The notes: generated from the sequence alone by a model not told the origin. DNA of 64,000 nucleotides from Lacrimispora sphenoides JCM 1415 (GCF_900105615.1 NZ_LT630003.1:4042501-4106500), one strand, 5' to 3'; numbered from the stretch's first letter, positions 15,680-24,354 are shown. Program-made: numbers and translations.

Positions 15680-17416
15680 ATGCGTATTTTATCAAATTTT
15701 ATAAAAAGGAATAAAGCACTTACTCTTTTTACGCTGCTGTTCCTGCTGTTACAGACATTGTGTATTCTTTTAATTCCATATTTCACGGAGGAAATCGTTG
15801 ATATCGGTATTGCACAGAACGATATCAACGTTGTTTTATCCATTGCAATAAAGATGTTAATCGCAGCCGGAGTTGGCGTTCTTTTCTCAACATCGTGTAC
15901 ATACTTTTCCGCTCGACTGTCTTCTCTTTTGGGTAAAACTATCCGGGAGGATTTGTTTTCACATATTCAAGCGCTTTCTCTGGAGGACCAAAAGAAATAT
16001 GGGCCAGCTTCTTTGGCTACGCGAAGCAGCGGTGACGTTGCCAATATTCAGCAGGTCTTGGTTATGATTATTCAGATGATTCTTCCTGGGCCGTTTATTG
16101 GAATCATCGCAGTGATTATGACTGCCCGTGTTTCGATAGAACTGGCTGTAACCGTAGCTTTGACTATTATCCTCTTTTTCGGCGCTGTCGTTTACATCTT
16201 CTATAAATGTATGGGTAATATGAAAGCAATACAAGTGCGAATAGATGCAATGGTAGCGAAATTGCGCGAAGTCTTTGTCGGTGTAAAAATTATCCGTGCT
16301 TTTGACAACGCTGTCTACGAACAGAACCGGACGGATGACACCTTTGAAGCACACGCCGATAATATGATCCAGATCAATCGTCGTTTCGCTTTTATCAGCC
16401 CTATTGCTTTTCTGGCCTTAGGTCTTGTGCTGTCCGCTGTATTGTGGCTAGGTATTTTTGATGTGGCAGATGGAACCGTGCAAATCGGAACCATCACAGC
16501 GGTGATCGAATATGTAACCCTAGCGCTTCTGCAGCTATTGGCAGGTGCACTGGTTACGGTTATGATTCCCCGCTCCGTAGCATCGCTGGCCCGAATTGAA
16601 GCTGTGCTAAATCATGATCCGGCTATTTCGGATGCGCAGGCTGTGGAGGACAGCAAATACAATGCCGGTGCCCATGAGGTTGTTCGGTTTGATCACGTTT
16701 GCTTTCAATATCCCGGTGCGGAAAACGCTGTTTTAAACGATATCAACTTTAGTTGTAAACGCGGACAAACCTTGGCAATTATCGGGGCCACCGCTTCCGG
16801 TAAAAGCACGATTGCTAAAATCCTGATGCGTTTTGATGATATTCAGGCGGGTTCCATCCGTTTGGGTGATGTAGATATCCGAAATCTTTCGCAAAACTTT
16901 CTGCGAAGCCGTATGAGCTATGTGCCGCAAACCGCATTCCTCTTTAGCGGTACGATACGGGACAATTTAAAGTATGCCGATGCTGCGATTAGTGATGAGC
17001 AGATGTACAGGGCAGCTAAAATTGCGCAGGCCGATGAGTTTATAAGTCAGTTGCAGGACGGCTACGAGTCCTTTGTCGCGCGAGGGGGAGGCAACTTCTC
17101 CGGCGGACAAAAACAAAGGCTCTGCATCGCCCGTGCTTTGGCAAAACCGGCAGATGTGTATATGTTTGATGACAGTTTTTCTGCACTGGACAATCAAACA
17201 GATGCTAATCTTAGAAAAGCGATTAAGCAGAATTTGCAGGATGCGGCAATTATAATCGTAGCACAAAAGTTGAGCAGTATTGTGGATGCTGACGAGATTA
17301 TCGTTTTGGATAAGGGCGAGATCGTGGGGAAAGGCACTCACAAAGAGCTGTTGGCCCAAAATGCTGTTTATCAGGAATTTGCACGATCGCAGCAGCTCAA
17401 AGGGAGGGATGAATAA
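15680..17416 (+). CDS. ABC exporter half-transporter, degenerate-site subunit (riboswitch-controlled)
   Basis: The 578-residue subunit has a membrane domain (about residues 10-300) and a nucleotide-binding domain with Walker A GATASGKST, signature NFSGGQKQR, Walker B VYMFDDSFS (aspartate for glutamate) and switch region IVAQKLS (glutamine for histidine). These substitutions match those in the 12201-13928 protein and mark the degenerate half of a heterodimer. The start at 15680 follows an AAAGGAGT site; an upstream in-frame start at 15653 has none. The next gene begins immediately after its stop. The operon lies behind the ykkC-class riboswitch. Confidence 0.92.
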   Translation: MRILSNFIKRNKALTLFTLLFLLLQTLCILLIPYFTEEIVDIGIAQNDINVVLSIAIKMLIAAGVGVLFSTSCTYFSARLSSLLGKTIREDLFSHIQALSLEDQKKYGPASLATRSSGDVANIQQVLVMIIQMILPGPFIGIIAVIMTARVSIELAVTVALTIILFFGAVVYIFYKCMGNMKAIQVRIDAMVAKLREVFVGVKIIRAFDNAVYEQNRTDDTFEAHADNMIQINRRFAFISPIAFLALGLVLSAVLWLGIFDVADGTVQIGTITAVIEYVTLALLQLLAGALVTVMIPRSVASLARIEAVLNHDPAISDAQAVEDSKYNAGAHEVVRFDHVCFQYPGAENAVLNDINFSCKRGQTLAIIGATASGKSTIAKILMRFDDIQAGSIRLGDVDIRNLSQNFLRSRMSYVPQTAFLFSGTIRDNLKYADAAISDEQMYRAAKIAQADEFISQLQDGYESFVARGGGNFSGGQKQRLCIARALAKPADVYMFDDSFSALDNQTDANLRKAIKQNLQDAAIIIVAQKLSSIVDADEIIVLDKGEIVGKGTHKELLAQNAVYQEFARSQQLKGRDE

Positions 17417-19195
17417 ATGTCTAACAACAAAATGAACCATAAAAATGCAAAACAGCCATTACGGTTGTTCTGGGATTTGCTAATGTTGCAAAAAGGGAAA
17501 GTCTTTCTTACCATTTTTGCTTGTATCTTTGGCAGTATGCTGTATACAGCTATACCATGGTTTATGGGTATTGCCATTGATAATATGGTGGCAATCTTAA
17601 AAGAGTTTGCTCTGCCTAATATTAATAAAGACATGGTGATCGCTGCCATAGGCACACCGGTCTTAATCATCATTGCTGCATCTGCACTCTCCTTTCTCTT
17701 TTCCTATATCGCAGAAAGGTTCATGGCAGATGTTAGCGAAGAAACATCTCTATATCTTCGCAAGGAGATAAGTAAGAAGCTTACCAATCTTCCCTTGAGA
17801 TTCTATGATAGAACAAAAATCGGTTCGCTCCTTAGTATTTGCAGTACGGATATTGACAAAATCTCCGAAATCCTGGTCATAGGGTTTAACCAGTTTATGT
17901 TGGCCTTTTTTGACTTGATTTTCGGTATTGCTATTATGCTCTGGATCAGCCCCAAGCTAACGGGTATTGTTTTAGTAGTGGTTGCCTTCAGTATGTTTAC
18001 TACCTTATTCATCTCAAGGAAAAGTCAGGCTGCCTTCAGGAAAAACCTTGCTACACTAGGTAACTTTAATGCGACTGTGGAAGAACTGTACAGCGGCAGC
18101 CTTCTTATCAAAGCCTTTAATACACAGGATGCCTCCATTGAAAAAATGAAAGAGGTCAACGAAAAGCAATACCATGCGCATTTGAAAGCGCAATTTATGA
18201 ACTATGTCATTTATCCAGCGGTGCGTTTTATCAACCAATTGGCATTCATTCTAAGTGCTATTCTAGGAGCGATATTGGTTATCCGAGGAATGATTACCCT
18301 TGGGGTTGTTCAAGCGTACTTGCAGTATGTAAGCCAGGTGTCTGAGCCTATGACGCAATTTGCGTTTGTAACGAATTCCTTCCAAGCAGCGTTAGCATCC
18401 ATAAGCAGGGTTTATGAAATTCTGGATGCCGAGGAAGAAATTCCGGACAGTGCAAATTCTATTGAGATTAAAAAGCCTAAGGGCGAGATAGCGTTTCAGG
18501 GAGTCAGCTTTGGTTATGAGCCGAACAACCTATTGATGAAAAAGGTGAATTTTATTGCCAAAGCAAACCAGACAATCGCCATTGTCGGCCCTACAGGTGC
18601 GGGTAAAACCACTTTAGTCAATCTCCTAATGCGGTTTTATGAGATTGATAACGGTAAAATTCTCTTTGATGGAAAAGATACATCGCAGATGACCCGCCAG
18701 CACCTAAGAAGTCTGTTTGGCATGGTCTTACAGGATACATGGCTGTTTAAAGGAACCGTTGCTGATAATATTGCATATGGAAGAAAGGATGCAACGCGGG
18801 AGGAAATCGTTGCGGCTGCAAAGCTTGCTCAATGTGACAGCTTTATCCGAACGCTTCCGGACGGCTATGATACGGTCATCTCCAGTGAGCAGAGTGTTTT
18901 GTCCCAAGGGCAGCAGCAATTGCTTACGATTGCCCGTACTGCACTGGCGAATCCCCATGTCCTGATTTTAGACGAGGCTACTTCCAGTATCGATACGATT
19001 ACGGAGATACGCATTCAAACTGCATTGGCAAAATTGATGCAAAACAGAACCAGCTTTATGATTGCTCACCGGTTATCCACTATCCGCAATGCCAATCTGA
19101 TTTTGGTGATGAAGGACGGTGATATCATTGAAACTGGTTCTCACGATGAATTGATTGCCCGAGACTCCTTTTATGCTAGACTTTATAACAGCTAA
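17417..19195 (+). CDS. ABC exporter half-transporter, catalytically competent subunit (riboswitch-controlled)
   Basis: The 592-residue partner has a six-helix membrane domain (about residues 20-330) and a nucleotide-binding domain with Walker A GPTGAGKTT, Walker B VLILDEATS with the catalytic glutamate, H-loop IAHRLST and a non-canonical signature LSQGQQQ. It begins at the base after the previous stop codon, with its ribosome site AAGGGAGGG inside the upstream gene. Gene order and site asymmetry are the same as in the 10450-13928 pair, so the two operons are probably paralogous. The substrate is unknown; guanidine or a guanidino compound is possible given the riboswitch. Confidence 0.92.
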   Translation: MSNNKMNHKNAKQPLRLFWDLLMLQKGKVFLTIFACIFGSMLYTAIPWFMGIAIDNMVAILKEFALPNINKDMVIAAIGTPVLIIIAASALSFLFSYIAERFMADVSEETSLYLRKEISKKLTNLPLRFYDRTKIGSLLSICSTDIDKISEILVIGFNQFMLAFFDLIFGIAIMLWISPKLTGIVLVVVAFSMFTTLFISRKSQAAFRKNLATLGNFNATVEELYSGSLLIKAFNTQDASIEKMKEVNEKQYHAHLKAQFMNYVIYPAVRFINQLAFILSAILGAILVIRGMITLGVVQAYLQYVSQVSEPMTQFAFVTNSFQAALASISRVYEILDAEEEIPDSANSIEIKKPKGEIAFQGVSFGYEPNNLLMKKVNFIAKANQTIAIVGPTGAGKTTLVNLLMRFYEIDNGKILFDGKDTSQMTRQHLRSLFGMVLQDTWLFKGTVADNIAYGRKDATREEIVAAAKLAQCDSFIRTLPDGYDTVISSEQSVLSQGQQQLLTIARTALANPHVLILDEATSSIDTITEIRIQTALAKLMQNRTSFMIAHRLSTIRNANLILVMKDGDIIETGSHDELIARDSFYARLYNS

Positions 19196-19282
19196 AGTGA
19201 AAGTTAAAAGTGCTTTTTACGAATACTGAGTTTTCCGATTAAAAATATTAGCACATTTATAACGACCTGGCTTATTGTGGCA

Positions 19283-19337
19283 ATAAATAATAAGAGTCTG
19301 GAATTTGAAAATTATTTCTCAGGCTCTTATTATTTAT
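19283..19337. terminator. long hairpin terminator after the second ABC pair
   Basis: Arms 19283-19300 (ATAAATAATAAGAG-T-CTG) and 19320-19337 (CAG-G-CTCTTATTATTTAT) pair over 18 bases with a single wobble, in the gap between the convergent ABC and YwbE genes. Confidence 0.75.
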
Positions 19338-19409
19338 CCGTAAAAAATGCTTGTCCAAGATACTTTCCTCTTATTAATATACTTTTTTTAAAAAATAAAG
19401 TGACTTAAA

Positions 19410-19601
19410 TCATAATATTTCCTGGACTCTCCCCACTTGTCCATTCGTTAACATCACTTTGATACCATGAGGGTGAAAGCTGCTGTTTGTTAGTATTTTT
19501 CCAACAATTCCCTCTGTTAGTTTTCCGGTTCTTTGGTCAGATTTCAATACAATTTTTACTGTTGCACCTATTTTAATATCAATTTTATTTTGTCCGTTCA
19601 T
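19410..19601 (-). CDS. ywbE: YwbE family protein
   Basis: The 63-residue protein matches the small YwbE family end to end. It has the characteristic IKIGATVKIVLKSDQRTGKL, EGIVGKILTNSSFHPHGIKV and TNGQVGRVQEIL segments, which suggest a small SH3-like beta barrel, possibly nucleic-acid binding. Its biochemical role is not established. It starts 2 bases after a truncated upstream reading frame (stop at 19604), from which it may once have been co-transcribed. Confidence 0.88.
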   Translation of the reverse strand: MNGQNKIDIKIGATVKIVLKSDQRTGKLTEGIVGKILTNSSFHPHGIKVMLTNGQVGRVQEIL

Positions 19602-19603
19602 TT

Positions 19604-19795
19604 TTATCCTCGCTTTAGCATCGGGCGGGTTCTTCCTTTTCCAACTATGAATTCATTGTCATGTTCCCTCATATTGCGTATATCATCAATAGTTGTCTTA
19701 CCCCAATTATTATAAATATCATTTCTTATGGCATCAAAATCATTAAATTTATTAAAGAAATCGATTGACTTTGCTAATGCTATAATATTATCACA
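19604..19795 (-). pseudogene. C-terminal stub of an unidentified gene upstream of ywbE
   Basis: A minus-strand frame of about 64 codons reads IIALAKSIDFFNKF, then DDIRNMREHDNEFIV and ends GRTRPMLKRG before a TAA at 19604. It has normal codon use but no start codon, and an in-frame TAG at 19796-19798 cuts it off. It looks like the tail of a longer gene whose 5' part is lost. The family was not recognised. Confidence 0.4.
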
Positions 19796-19806
19796 CTAAT
19801 TAGTAA

Positions 19807-19938
19807 ATATCCATACTATTACAAGAACTCATTGGGGGCATTAATATCAATGAAATACGTAACAGGTCAGCCATGATGACGGAGCGCACCAATCTGAAAA
19901 ACTACTGCTTCAACCGAAAAACCCGTGTTGAAAATTAA
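19807..19938 (+). pseudogene. possible C-terminal stub of a second unidentified gene
   Basis: Between in-frame stops, 43 codons read LLQELIGGININEIRNRSAM, then TERTNLKNYCFNRKTRVEN and a TAA. There is no upstream start or ribosome site. The sequence looks protein-like but was not matched to a family. It may be another remnant of the deletion-prone stretch that also holds the 19604-19795 stub and the broken gene at 20400. Confidence 0.25.
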
Positions 19939-19978
19939 TATAGAAAAGGCTTTAGCGGTTTAATTACAAATCAAAAAA

Positions 19979-20013
19979 TAGCGGAAACCCTGATAAAACC
20001 TAGGTTTCCGCTA
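19979..20013 (-). terminator. terminator of tRNA-Gly transcript
   Basis: Perfect 11-base arms TAGCGGAAACC (19979-19989) and GGTTTCCGCTA (20003-20013). On the minus strand the stem is followed by six T residues. Confidence 0.85.
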
Positions 20014-20024
20014 CCAATAAAAAG

Positions 20025-20097
20025 AGCGCGAGACGGGACTCGAACCCGCGACCCCGACCTTGGCAAGGTCGTACTCCACCAACTGAGCCACTCGCGC
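20025..20097 (-). tRNA. tRNA-Gly (GCC)
   Basis: The minus strand folds as a tRNA with acceptor GCGCGAG/CTCGCGC, D arm, anticodon stem CGACC/GGTCG with loop TTGCCAA (anticodon GCC) and T arm GCGGGTTCGAGTCCCGT. CCA is not encoded. It stands alone with its own terminator. Confidence 0.95.
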
Positions 20098-20399
20098 ATA
20101 TAAATTATAAATTATATTCATTTGCTACAACACTGGAATTATATCATACGTTTTTAATAAATGCAAGAGGTTAATATCATTTTTTTGTTGTTTTGTACTA
20201 TATATTTCCATAAATCCCTTCTAATTTCAACTCTTTTGGACATACACTTCTCAGTCCGGACATAGCCGATGAATTTGTTCTTCCCCTTCTATTTCTTTAT
20301 ACCCAGGGATATATCAAAGGTCGACTTCTACCATTTTTTGTTATATACTATTACTCATAATCCACAACATAAATCGTTCACGCCTGTTTCGGAGGGATC
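20098..20399. other. non-coding gap upstream of the broken methyltransferase
   Basis: About 300 AT-rich bases. The part next to the tRNA should contain its promoter on the minus strand (TTGTAG-like and TATAAT-like hexamers are present but not clearly spaced). No gene, repeat or further structure was recognised. Confidence 0.4.
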
Positions 20400-21119
20400 A
20401 TGGATTTTAAGTCTTGTATTGATAAAGAGCATAGTATTTTAATGGAAGGCGCTCTGGGTGAGCGGCTTAAGAGAGAATACCATTTGCAGTTCAATGACCA
20501 AGTGGCTATGGCAGATCTTATATACGATGCCAAAGGACAATCTGCTCTCGCCAGTCTATGGCAGGAATACATCCATATAGCAGGATGCCATGGCCTGCCT
20601 TTTTTGGCTACTACGCCTACCCGCCGTGCAAACAAAGAACGGGTGGCCTTAGCTGGCTATTCCTCCTCCATTATCACCGATAATGTGAAATTCCTCCGCA
20701 GTATGCAGCAAAAAAGCGGCATAGAGATGTATGTCGGCGGGTTGATGGGCGCTAAAGGGGATGCATAAATTGACGGAACGGCAAATGCTGATGCCATCGC
20801 CTATATTGACGGTCTGGTCCAGCCGAAACCGGTCTGCTATATGTCCAATTGCGTCCACCCGGGAATTGTATATCAGGCGCTGTTACAGCCCTTTAACCAG
20901 AATGCCCTTGTGCACCGTTTTCGGGGAATTCAGGCTAATACTTCGCCATTGTCCTACGCAGAACTGGATGGCTCTTTGGATTTAAAATGTTCAGACCCAG
21001 AACCATTTGCGGAAGAAATGATGAAGCTGCGCCGCATAAGCAGCATGAATATATATGGAGGCTGCTGCGGTACAGATGGCAGACATATGGAGCAGGTAGC
21101 CCGCAGATTACGGGCATAA
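20400..21119 (+). pseudogene. homocysteine S-methyltransferase family gene broken by an internal deletion
   Basis: The first part (20400-20768) reads MEGALGERLKREY and TPTRRANKER, ending GLMGAKGDA then TAA. The same reading frame resumes at once (DGTANADAIAYIDGLVQPKP) and continues to the family's zinc-binding features SNCVHP and GGCCGTDGRHM, ending at 21119. Family members normally have about 70 further residues between the GDA and DGT segments, so the stop marks the junction of an in-frame loss of about 200 bases. The 240-codon remnant lacks part of the barrel and should not make active enzyme. The start has a GGAGGG site. Such enzymes move methyl groups from S-methylmethionine or similar donors to homocysteine. 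Confidence 0.85.
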
Positions 21120-21366
21120 TCGCCGGTTCGCTCCCGGCACCTGCAGCATCAAATTGAGTAGCTTTTTTCAGCAAAGAATGATAAAATATAGAAAGATATT
21201 GCATACAAGTTTCAATTCCTGTCCTGTCCATACCTGGTATCATATAAAACCATGTACCAGAAAAGCCTTATGTTAATCTTTGATGGCAAACAGGACAGCC
21301 ACCAACGCCCCAGGCGTTATTTATTTGATTTGTGCCGCCAGTCAAGGCGGCAGAACGGAGTTTTAC

Positions 21367-22131
21367 ATGTCACTCATACCGTTTCAAAAATTGCCGCCCC
21401 GGAGACATACGGAAGATGCACGCCAATATGCATACCGGATTATCCGGCATTTCATTTTGAACCTTCATCTGCCCCCGGGCCGTAAGATGAACGAGGTAGA
21501 ACTTGCAGATGCTCTGAGCATAAGCCGGACGCCGGTCCATGATACGCTCTACAAGCTTTCCCGTAAAAATCTGGTGGACGTCATCCCACAAAAGGGAGCC
21601 TTTGTATCCAGAATTGACATTAACCGGATTGAGCAAACCTTATGGATTAACAAGCAGCTTGGGACAGCCATGCTTCAAAACATCTTCATCCGAAAAGTGA
21701 AACGGCCTCAGTTTGATATTCTTTATCATAACCTGATGCAGCAGGAGGACTATCTGGCCCAAAAGGACTTATCCCAGTCCGTCCGGCTGATCACCGAATA
21801 TTATCATCTGCTTTATGATCTGGCGGGCAAGATGGACTTCATCTGGGAACCCGTCCAGAAAGCCGGAATGGACTTGCAAAGACTTCTTTACTTATCTGCC
21901 TCCGACGCTTCCGTAATGGAAGACTTTCTCAGGGATTTAACTGCACTTACTGATGCGCTTGCAGAACGGGATACAGACCGGGCATGCACCATTTACCATC
22001 ATCATCTGGCCCGGATCCTTTTGTTAATATCCCCTTTGAAGGAACGCTATCCGGACTATTTTATTGAAAGTAATAAAGAACAGACAGATACCAGTTTACA
22101 GGAACAGAAAGGGCTTCTTTATGAAAAATGA
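21367..22131 (+). CDS. GntR-family regulator, FCD subfamily
   Basis: The 254-residue protein has an N-terminal winged helix (about residues 22-85; YRIIRHFILNLHLPPGRKMN, then ELADALSISRTPVHDTLYKL) and an all-helical FCD-type effector domain (about 95-225). FadR/FCD regulators bind organic acids and often repress catabolic operons. The ATG at 21367 has a CGGAG site and gives normal length; the frame is open further upstream from 21280. It overlaps the following SDR gene by 11 bases, so regulator and enzymes form one operon. Confidence 0.9.
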   Translation: MSLIPFQKLPPRRHTEDARQYAYRIIRHFILNLHLPPGRKMNEVELADALSISRTPVHDTLYKLSRKNLVDVIPQKGAFVSRIDINRIEQTLWINKQLGTAMLQNIFIRKVKRPQFDILYHNLMQQEDYLAQKDLSQSVRLITEYYHLLYDLAGKMDFIWEPVQKAGMDLQRLLYLSASDASVMEDFLRDLTALTDALAERDTDRACTIYHHHLARILLLISPLKERYPDYFIESNKEQTDTSLQEQKGLLYEK

Positions 22132-22906
22132 GATCTATCAAAATATGTTCACACTGGCTGGAAAGAAGGCCCTGATCCCGGGAGGAACCGGAGGTCTGGG
22201 AAGCGCCATTGCCAGAGCCTTCCTGCAAAACGGAGCTGATGTGGCTGTATGCGGCGGGCATCCGGAAAAGGCTGCCCATCTTGAGGAAGAGGCAAAACAG
22301 GCCAGCCGCAGTTTTTTTTCCCTGCGCTGCGACATTCGTGACCGGGATGATGTATCAGATATGCTTGATCAGGTGGACAAGGCATTTGGCCGAATCGATA
22401 TCCTGGTTAACAGCGCCGGGATGAACCGGCTGCTTCCGGCGGAGGATTACGACGAAGATACCTTTGATCAGGTAATGGACTTAAATGTAAAAGGCATTCA
22501 CACAGTAACCCGTGCGGTAGGAAAGCGTTTCATGATTCCCAACCGGTATGGGCGTATCGTCAATCTCTCTTCCGTAAAGGGCTTTATCGGCGCAAAACAG
22601 GATTATATCGCTTATTGCACCAGCAAAGGCGCAGCCAATATGTACACAAAGCAATTAGCCTGTGAATGGGGAAAATACGGCATTACCTGCAATGCCATCG
22701 CACCCACCTTTGTGCGGACGCCTATTAACTCATTCCAGCTGGATGATCCTGCATTTTTAGAAAAGCTGACGGACCGCATCCCTCTTGGGCGCATCGGCCG
22801 TGAAGAGGATATTGCTGCCGCCGCACTGTATTTATGCAGCGATGCCGCCTCCTTTGTGACCGGCCAGATCCTTGGTGTGGACGGAGGCTTAACGGCCATG
22901 CAGTAA
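22121..22906 (+). CDS. short-chain dehydrogenase/reductase (KduD/gluconate 5-dehydrogenase-like)
   Basis: The 261-residue classical SDR has the nucleotide-binding motif PGGTGGLGSAIA (about residues 17-28), NSAGMN (about 95), the catalytic serine in NLSSVKG (about 148) and YCTSKG with the catalytic tyrosine and lysine (about 166-170). The C-terminus ends GQILGVDGGLTAM as usual. It is closest in feel to 2-deoxy-gluconate or gluconate dehydrogenases acting on sugar acids. The start at 22121 lies inside the end of the GntR gene. It is followed by a YhcH/YiaL protein and a peptidase-like gene. Confidence 0.9.
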   Translation: MKNEIYQNMFTLAGKKALIPGGTGGLGSAIARAFLQNGADVAVCGGHPEKAAHLEEEAKQASRSFFSLRCDIRDRDDVSDMLDQVDKAFGRIDILVNSAGMNRLLPAEDYDEDTFDQVMDLNVKGIHTVTRAVGKRFMIPNRYGRIVNLSSVKGFIGAKQDYIAYCTSKGAANMYTKQLACEWGKYGITCNAIAPTFVRTPINSFQLDDPAFLEKLTDRIPLGRIGREEDIAAAALYLCSDAASFVTGQILGVDGGLTAMQ

Positions 22907-22960
22907 CAGGCGCCTGTAGATGAAAGAATCCATTAATCCATAAAACAGGAGGAACTACCC

Positions 22961-23485
22961 ATGATTTTCGGAAACATATATAAACCCATGCTGGAGGAAC
23001 AGTTTGCCGTGCTTCCGGCTCCCCTGCGCAATGCCATCCGCTTTTTAAAGGACAACGATATGGCAGCTCATGAACCAGGGGTATTTAATATAGAACTGGA
23101 CGGCCTGCCCATTATTCTGCAGGTCCTTGATTTAGAAACAAAAGGCCGGGAGGACCTTCGTCCGGAAATTCATAGAAAAAATATTGACGTACAGTTTCTT
23201 GCCAAGGGCGGTCCGGAAGAGGCCGGTTTTTACAGCAAGGAAGAAACAGGGCAGGTGGACGAGGATCTTCTTGACACTCCCAGGGACATTCTTTTCTTTT
23301 GCAATGATCCTGAAGCTCCGGAGGGACGCATCCGCCTGGTTCCAGGCTCCTATGCCATTTATTTCCCTTGGGATGTCCATATCCCCGCTATCCAGGCCGG
23401 AGACAGCCCTGCGGCGATCCGTAAGATCGTTATAAAAGTACCTCTTGAAAGCTGCCTGCCCGGTGACGTCCGGCAGGGGGAATGA
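22961..23485 (+). CDS. YhcH/YjgK/YiaL family protein
   Basis: The 174-residue cupin-like protein has the family features FNIELDGLPIILQ, RPEIHRKNIDVQFLAKG, GSYAIYFPWDVHIPAI with likely metal-binding His/Glu, and a C-terminal KIVIKVPL. Relatives occur with sialic-acid, L-gulonate and diketogulonate catabolism genes, where they probably act on open-chain sugars or keto-acids. The ribosome site is AGGAGG and the stop overlaps the next start as ATGA. A second family member is encoded at 28967 in the neighbouring cluster. Confidence 0.88.
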   Translation: MIFGNIYKPMLEEQFAVLPAPLRNAIRFLKDNDMAAHEPGVFNIELDGLPIILQVLDLETKGREDLRPEIHRKNIDVQFLAKGGPEEAGFYSKEETGQVDEDLLDTPRDILFFCNDPEAPEGRIRLVPGSYAIYFPWDVHIPAIQAGDSPAAIRKIVIKVPLESCLPGDVRQGE

Positions 23486-24315
23486 TCATGAGCCTGAACA
23501 AATATCTGAATGAACTTTCCATGAAGGATCCTGACCTGCGCCGTATGGCTCTTGAAAGGGTTCTGGAGCAGGAACACCTGCCTTTTGAGCGCCAGGAAGA
23601 AGCGCCCTCCCCCAATGCTCCCAGAGGAATCATCAATTATCTGATTTCTCCGGAAGACAGCAGGCCCAGCCTCTTGTTCTGCGCCCATTACGATGCGGTT
23701 TACGGAAGCTTTGGAGCCAATGACAACGCTGCTGCCCTTTGCATCCTGATCGCTCTTGCCAAAGCCCTGCGCGCCGAAAACTTTCCTGTACGTTTCGCAT
23801 TTTTTGACGGAGAAGAAACAGGCAATACGGGAAGCCGTCATTATGTCAGCCAAATGGACCGCCAGGCCATTACCGGTGTGATTAATCTGGATGTATGCGG
23901 TTACGGCGATACCATTGCAGTCTATGACCGGGGGAATGCAAAAAAAGAGTCTGTACGCACTTTCTGCAGCAAGGAAATCCTGGCGGCCCACAACGGCCTC
24001 CTGGTGAAATTTTTACCAAAGAGCGACGAAGCCTCTTTCACCGGCCTTCGAATTCCTGCAATCAGCATAGCCTCAATTCCCCGTTGGGATATCCAATATC
24101 TAAATGCCCTATCCAATCTGGGCAGTGGATTTTTAGGCCATCCCCCGGAGTTTGATATGATCCTCAGTCAGATGGATGTCTCAAGCACCATGCACGGCGG
24201 CTACCGGGACTCTCCTGAATGGGTTGAGCCGGAAGCCATGACGCGTATATATGATTATCTTATGGATGCGCTGCACGCGCCGGCAGATAAGAAAAAGCGG
24301 TTCCTTCTGTTTTAA
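23482..24315 (+). CDS. M28-like zinc peptidase/amidohydrolase
   Basis: The 277-residue protein has the M28 metal ligands in order: CAHYDAVYG (His and Asp, about residue 75), FGANDNAAA (bridging Asp), FDGEETGNTGS (catalytic Glu pair), INLDVCGYGD and, near the C-terminus, STMHGGYRDS. There is no signal peptide, so it should be cytosolic. It is shorter than secreted aminopeptidases and may be a deacylase or dipeptidase acting on a small carboxylated amide. It overlaps the YhcH/YiaL stop codon by four bases and ends the operon at a bidirectional terminator. Confidence 0.82.
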   Translation: MIMSLNKYLNELSMKDPDLRRMALERVLEQEHLPFERQEEAPSPNAPRGIINYLISPEDSRPSLLFCAHYDAVYGSFGANDNAAALCILIALAKALRAENFPVRFAFFDGEETGNTGSRHYVSQMDRQAITGVINLDVCGYGDTIAVYDRGNAKKESVRTFCSKEILAAHNGLLVKFLPKSDEASFTGLRIPAISIASIPRWDIQYLNALSNLGSGFLGHPPEFDMILSQMDVSSTMHGGYRDSPEWVEPEAMTRIYDYLMDALHAPADKKKRFLLF

Positions 24316-24333
24316 AAGCAGAAGGAACCGCTT
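24295..24333. terminator. bidirectional terminator between convergent operons
   Basis: Perfect 15-base arms AAGCGGTTCCTTCTG (24295-24309) and CAGAAGGAACCGCTT (24319-24333). The stem includes the stop codon region of the M28-like gene. Confidence 0.88.
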
Positions 24334-24354
24334 ACTTTATTTCAAGATAAATAA

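Noticed and set aside
16967..17440. A 157-codon open frame on the minus strand
   Set aside because: It is antisense to the conserved nucleotide-binding domain of the ABC subunit, and similar antisense openings occur in its paralogues.
10450..19195. Exporter region as a bacteriocin or lantibiotic cluster
   Set aside because: No precursor peptide, modification enzyme or peptidase domain (C39) accompanies the transporters.
23359..23991. A 210-codon open frame on the minus strand
   Set aside because: It lies wholly antisense to the well-supported YhcH/YiaL and M28-like genes, has no ribosome site and no family resemblance.
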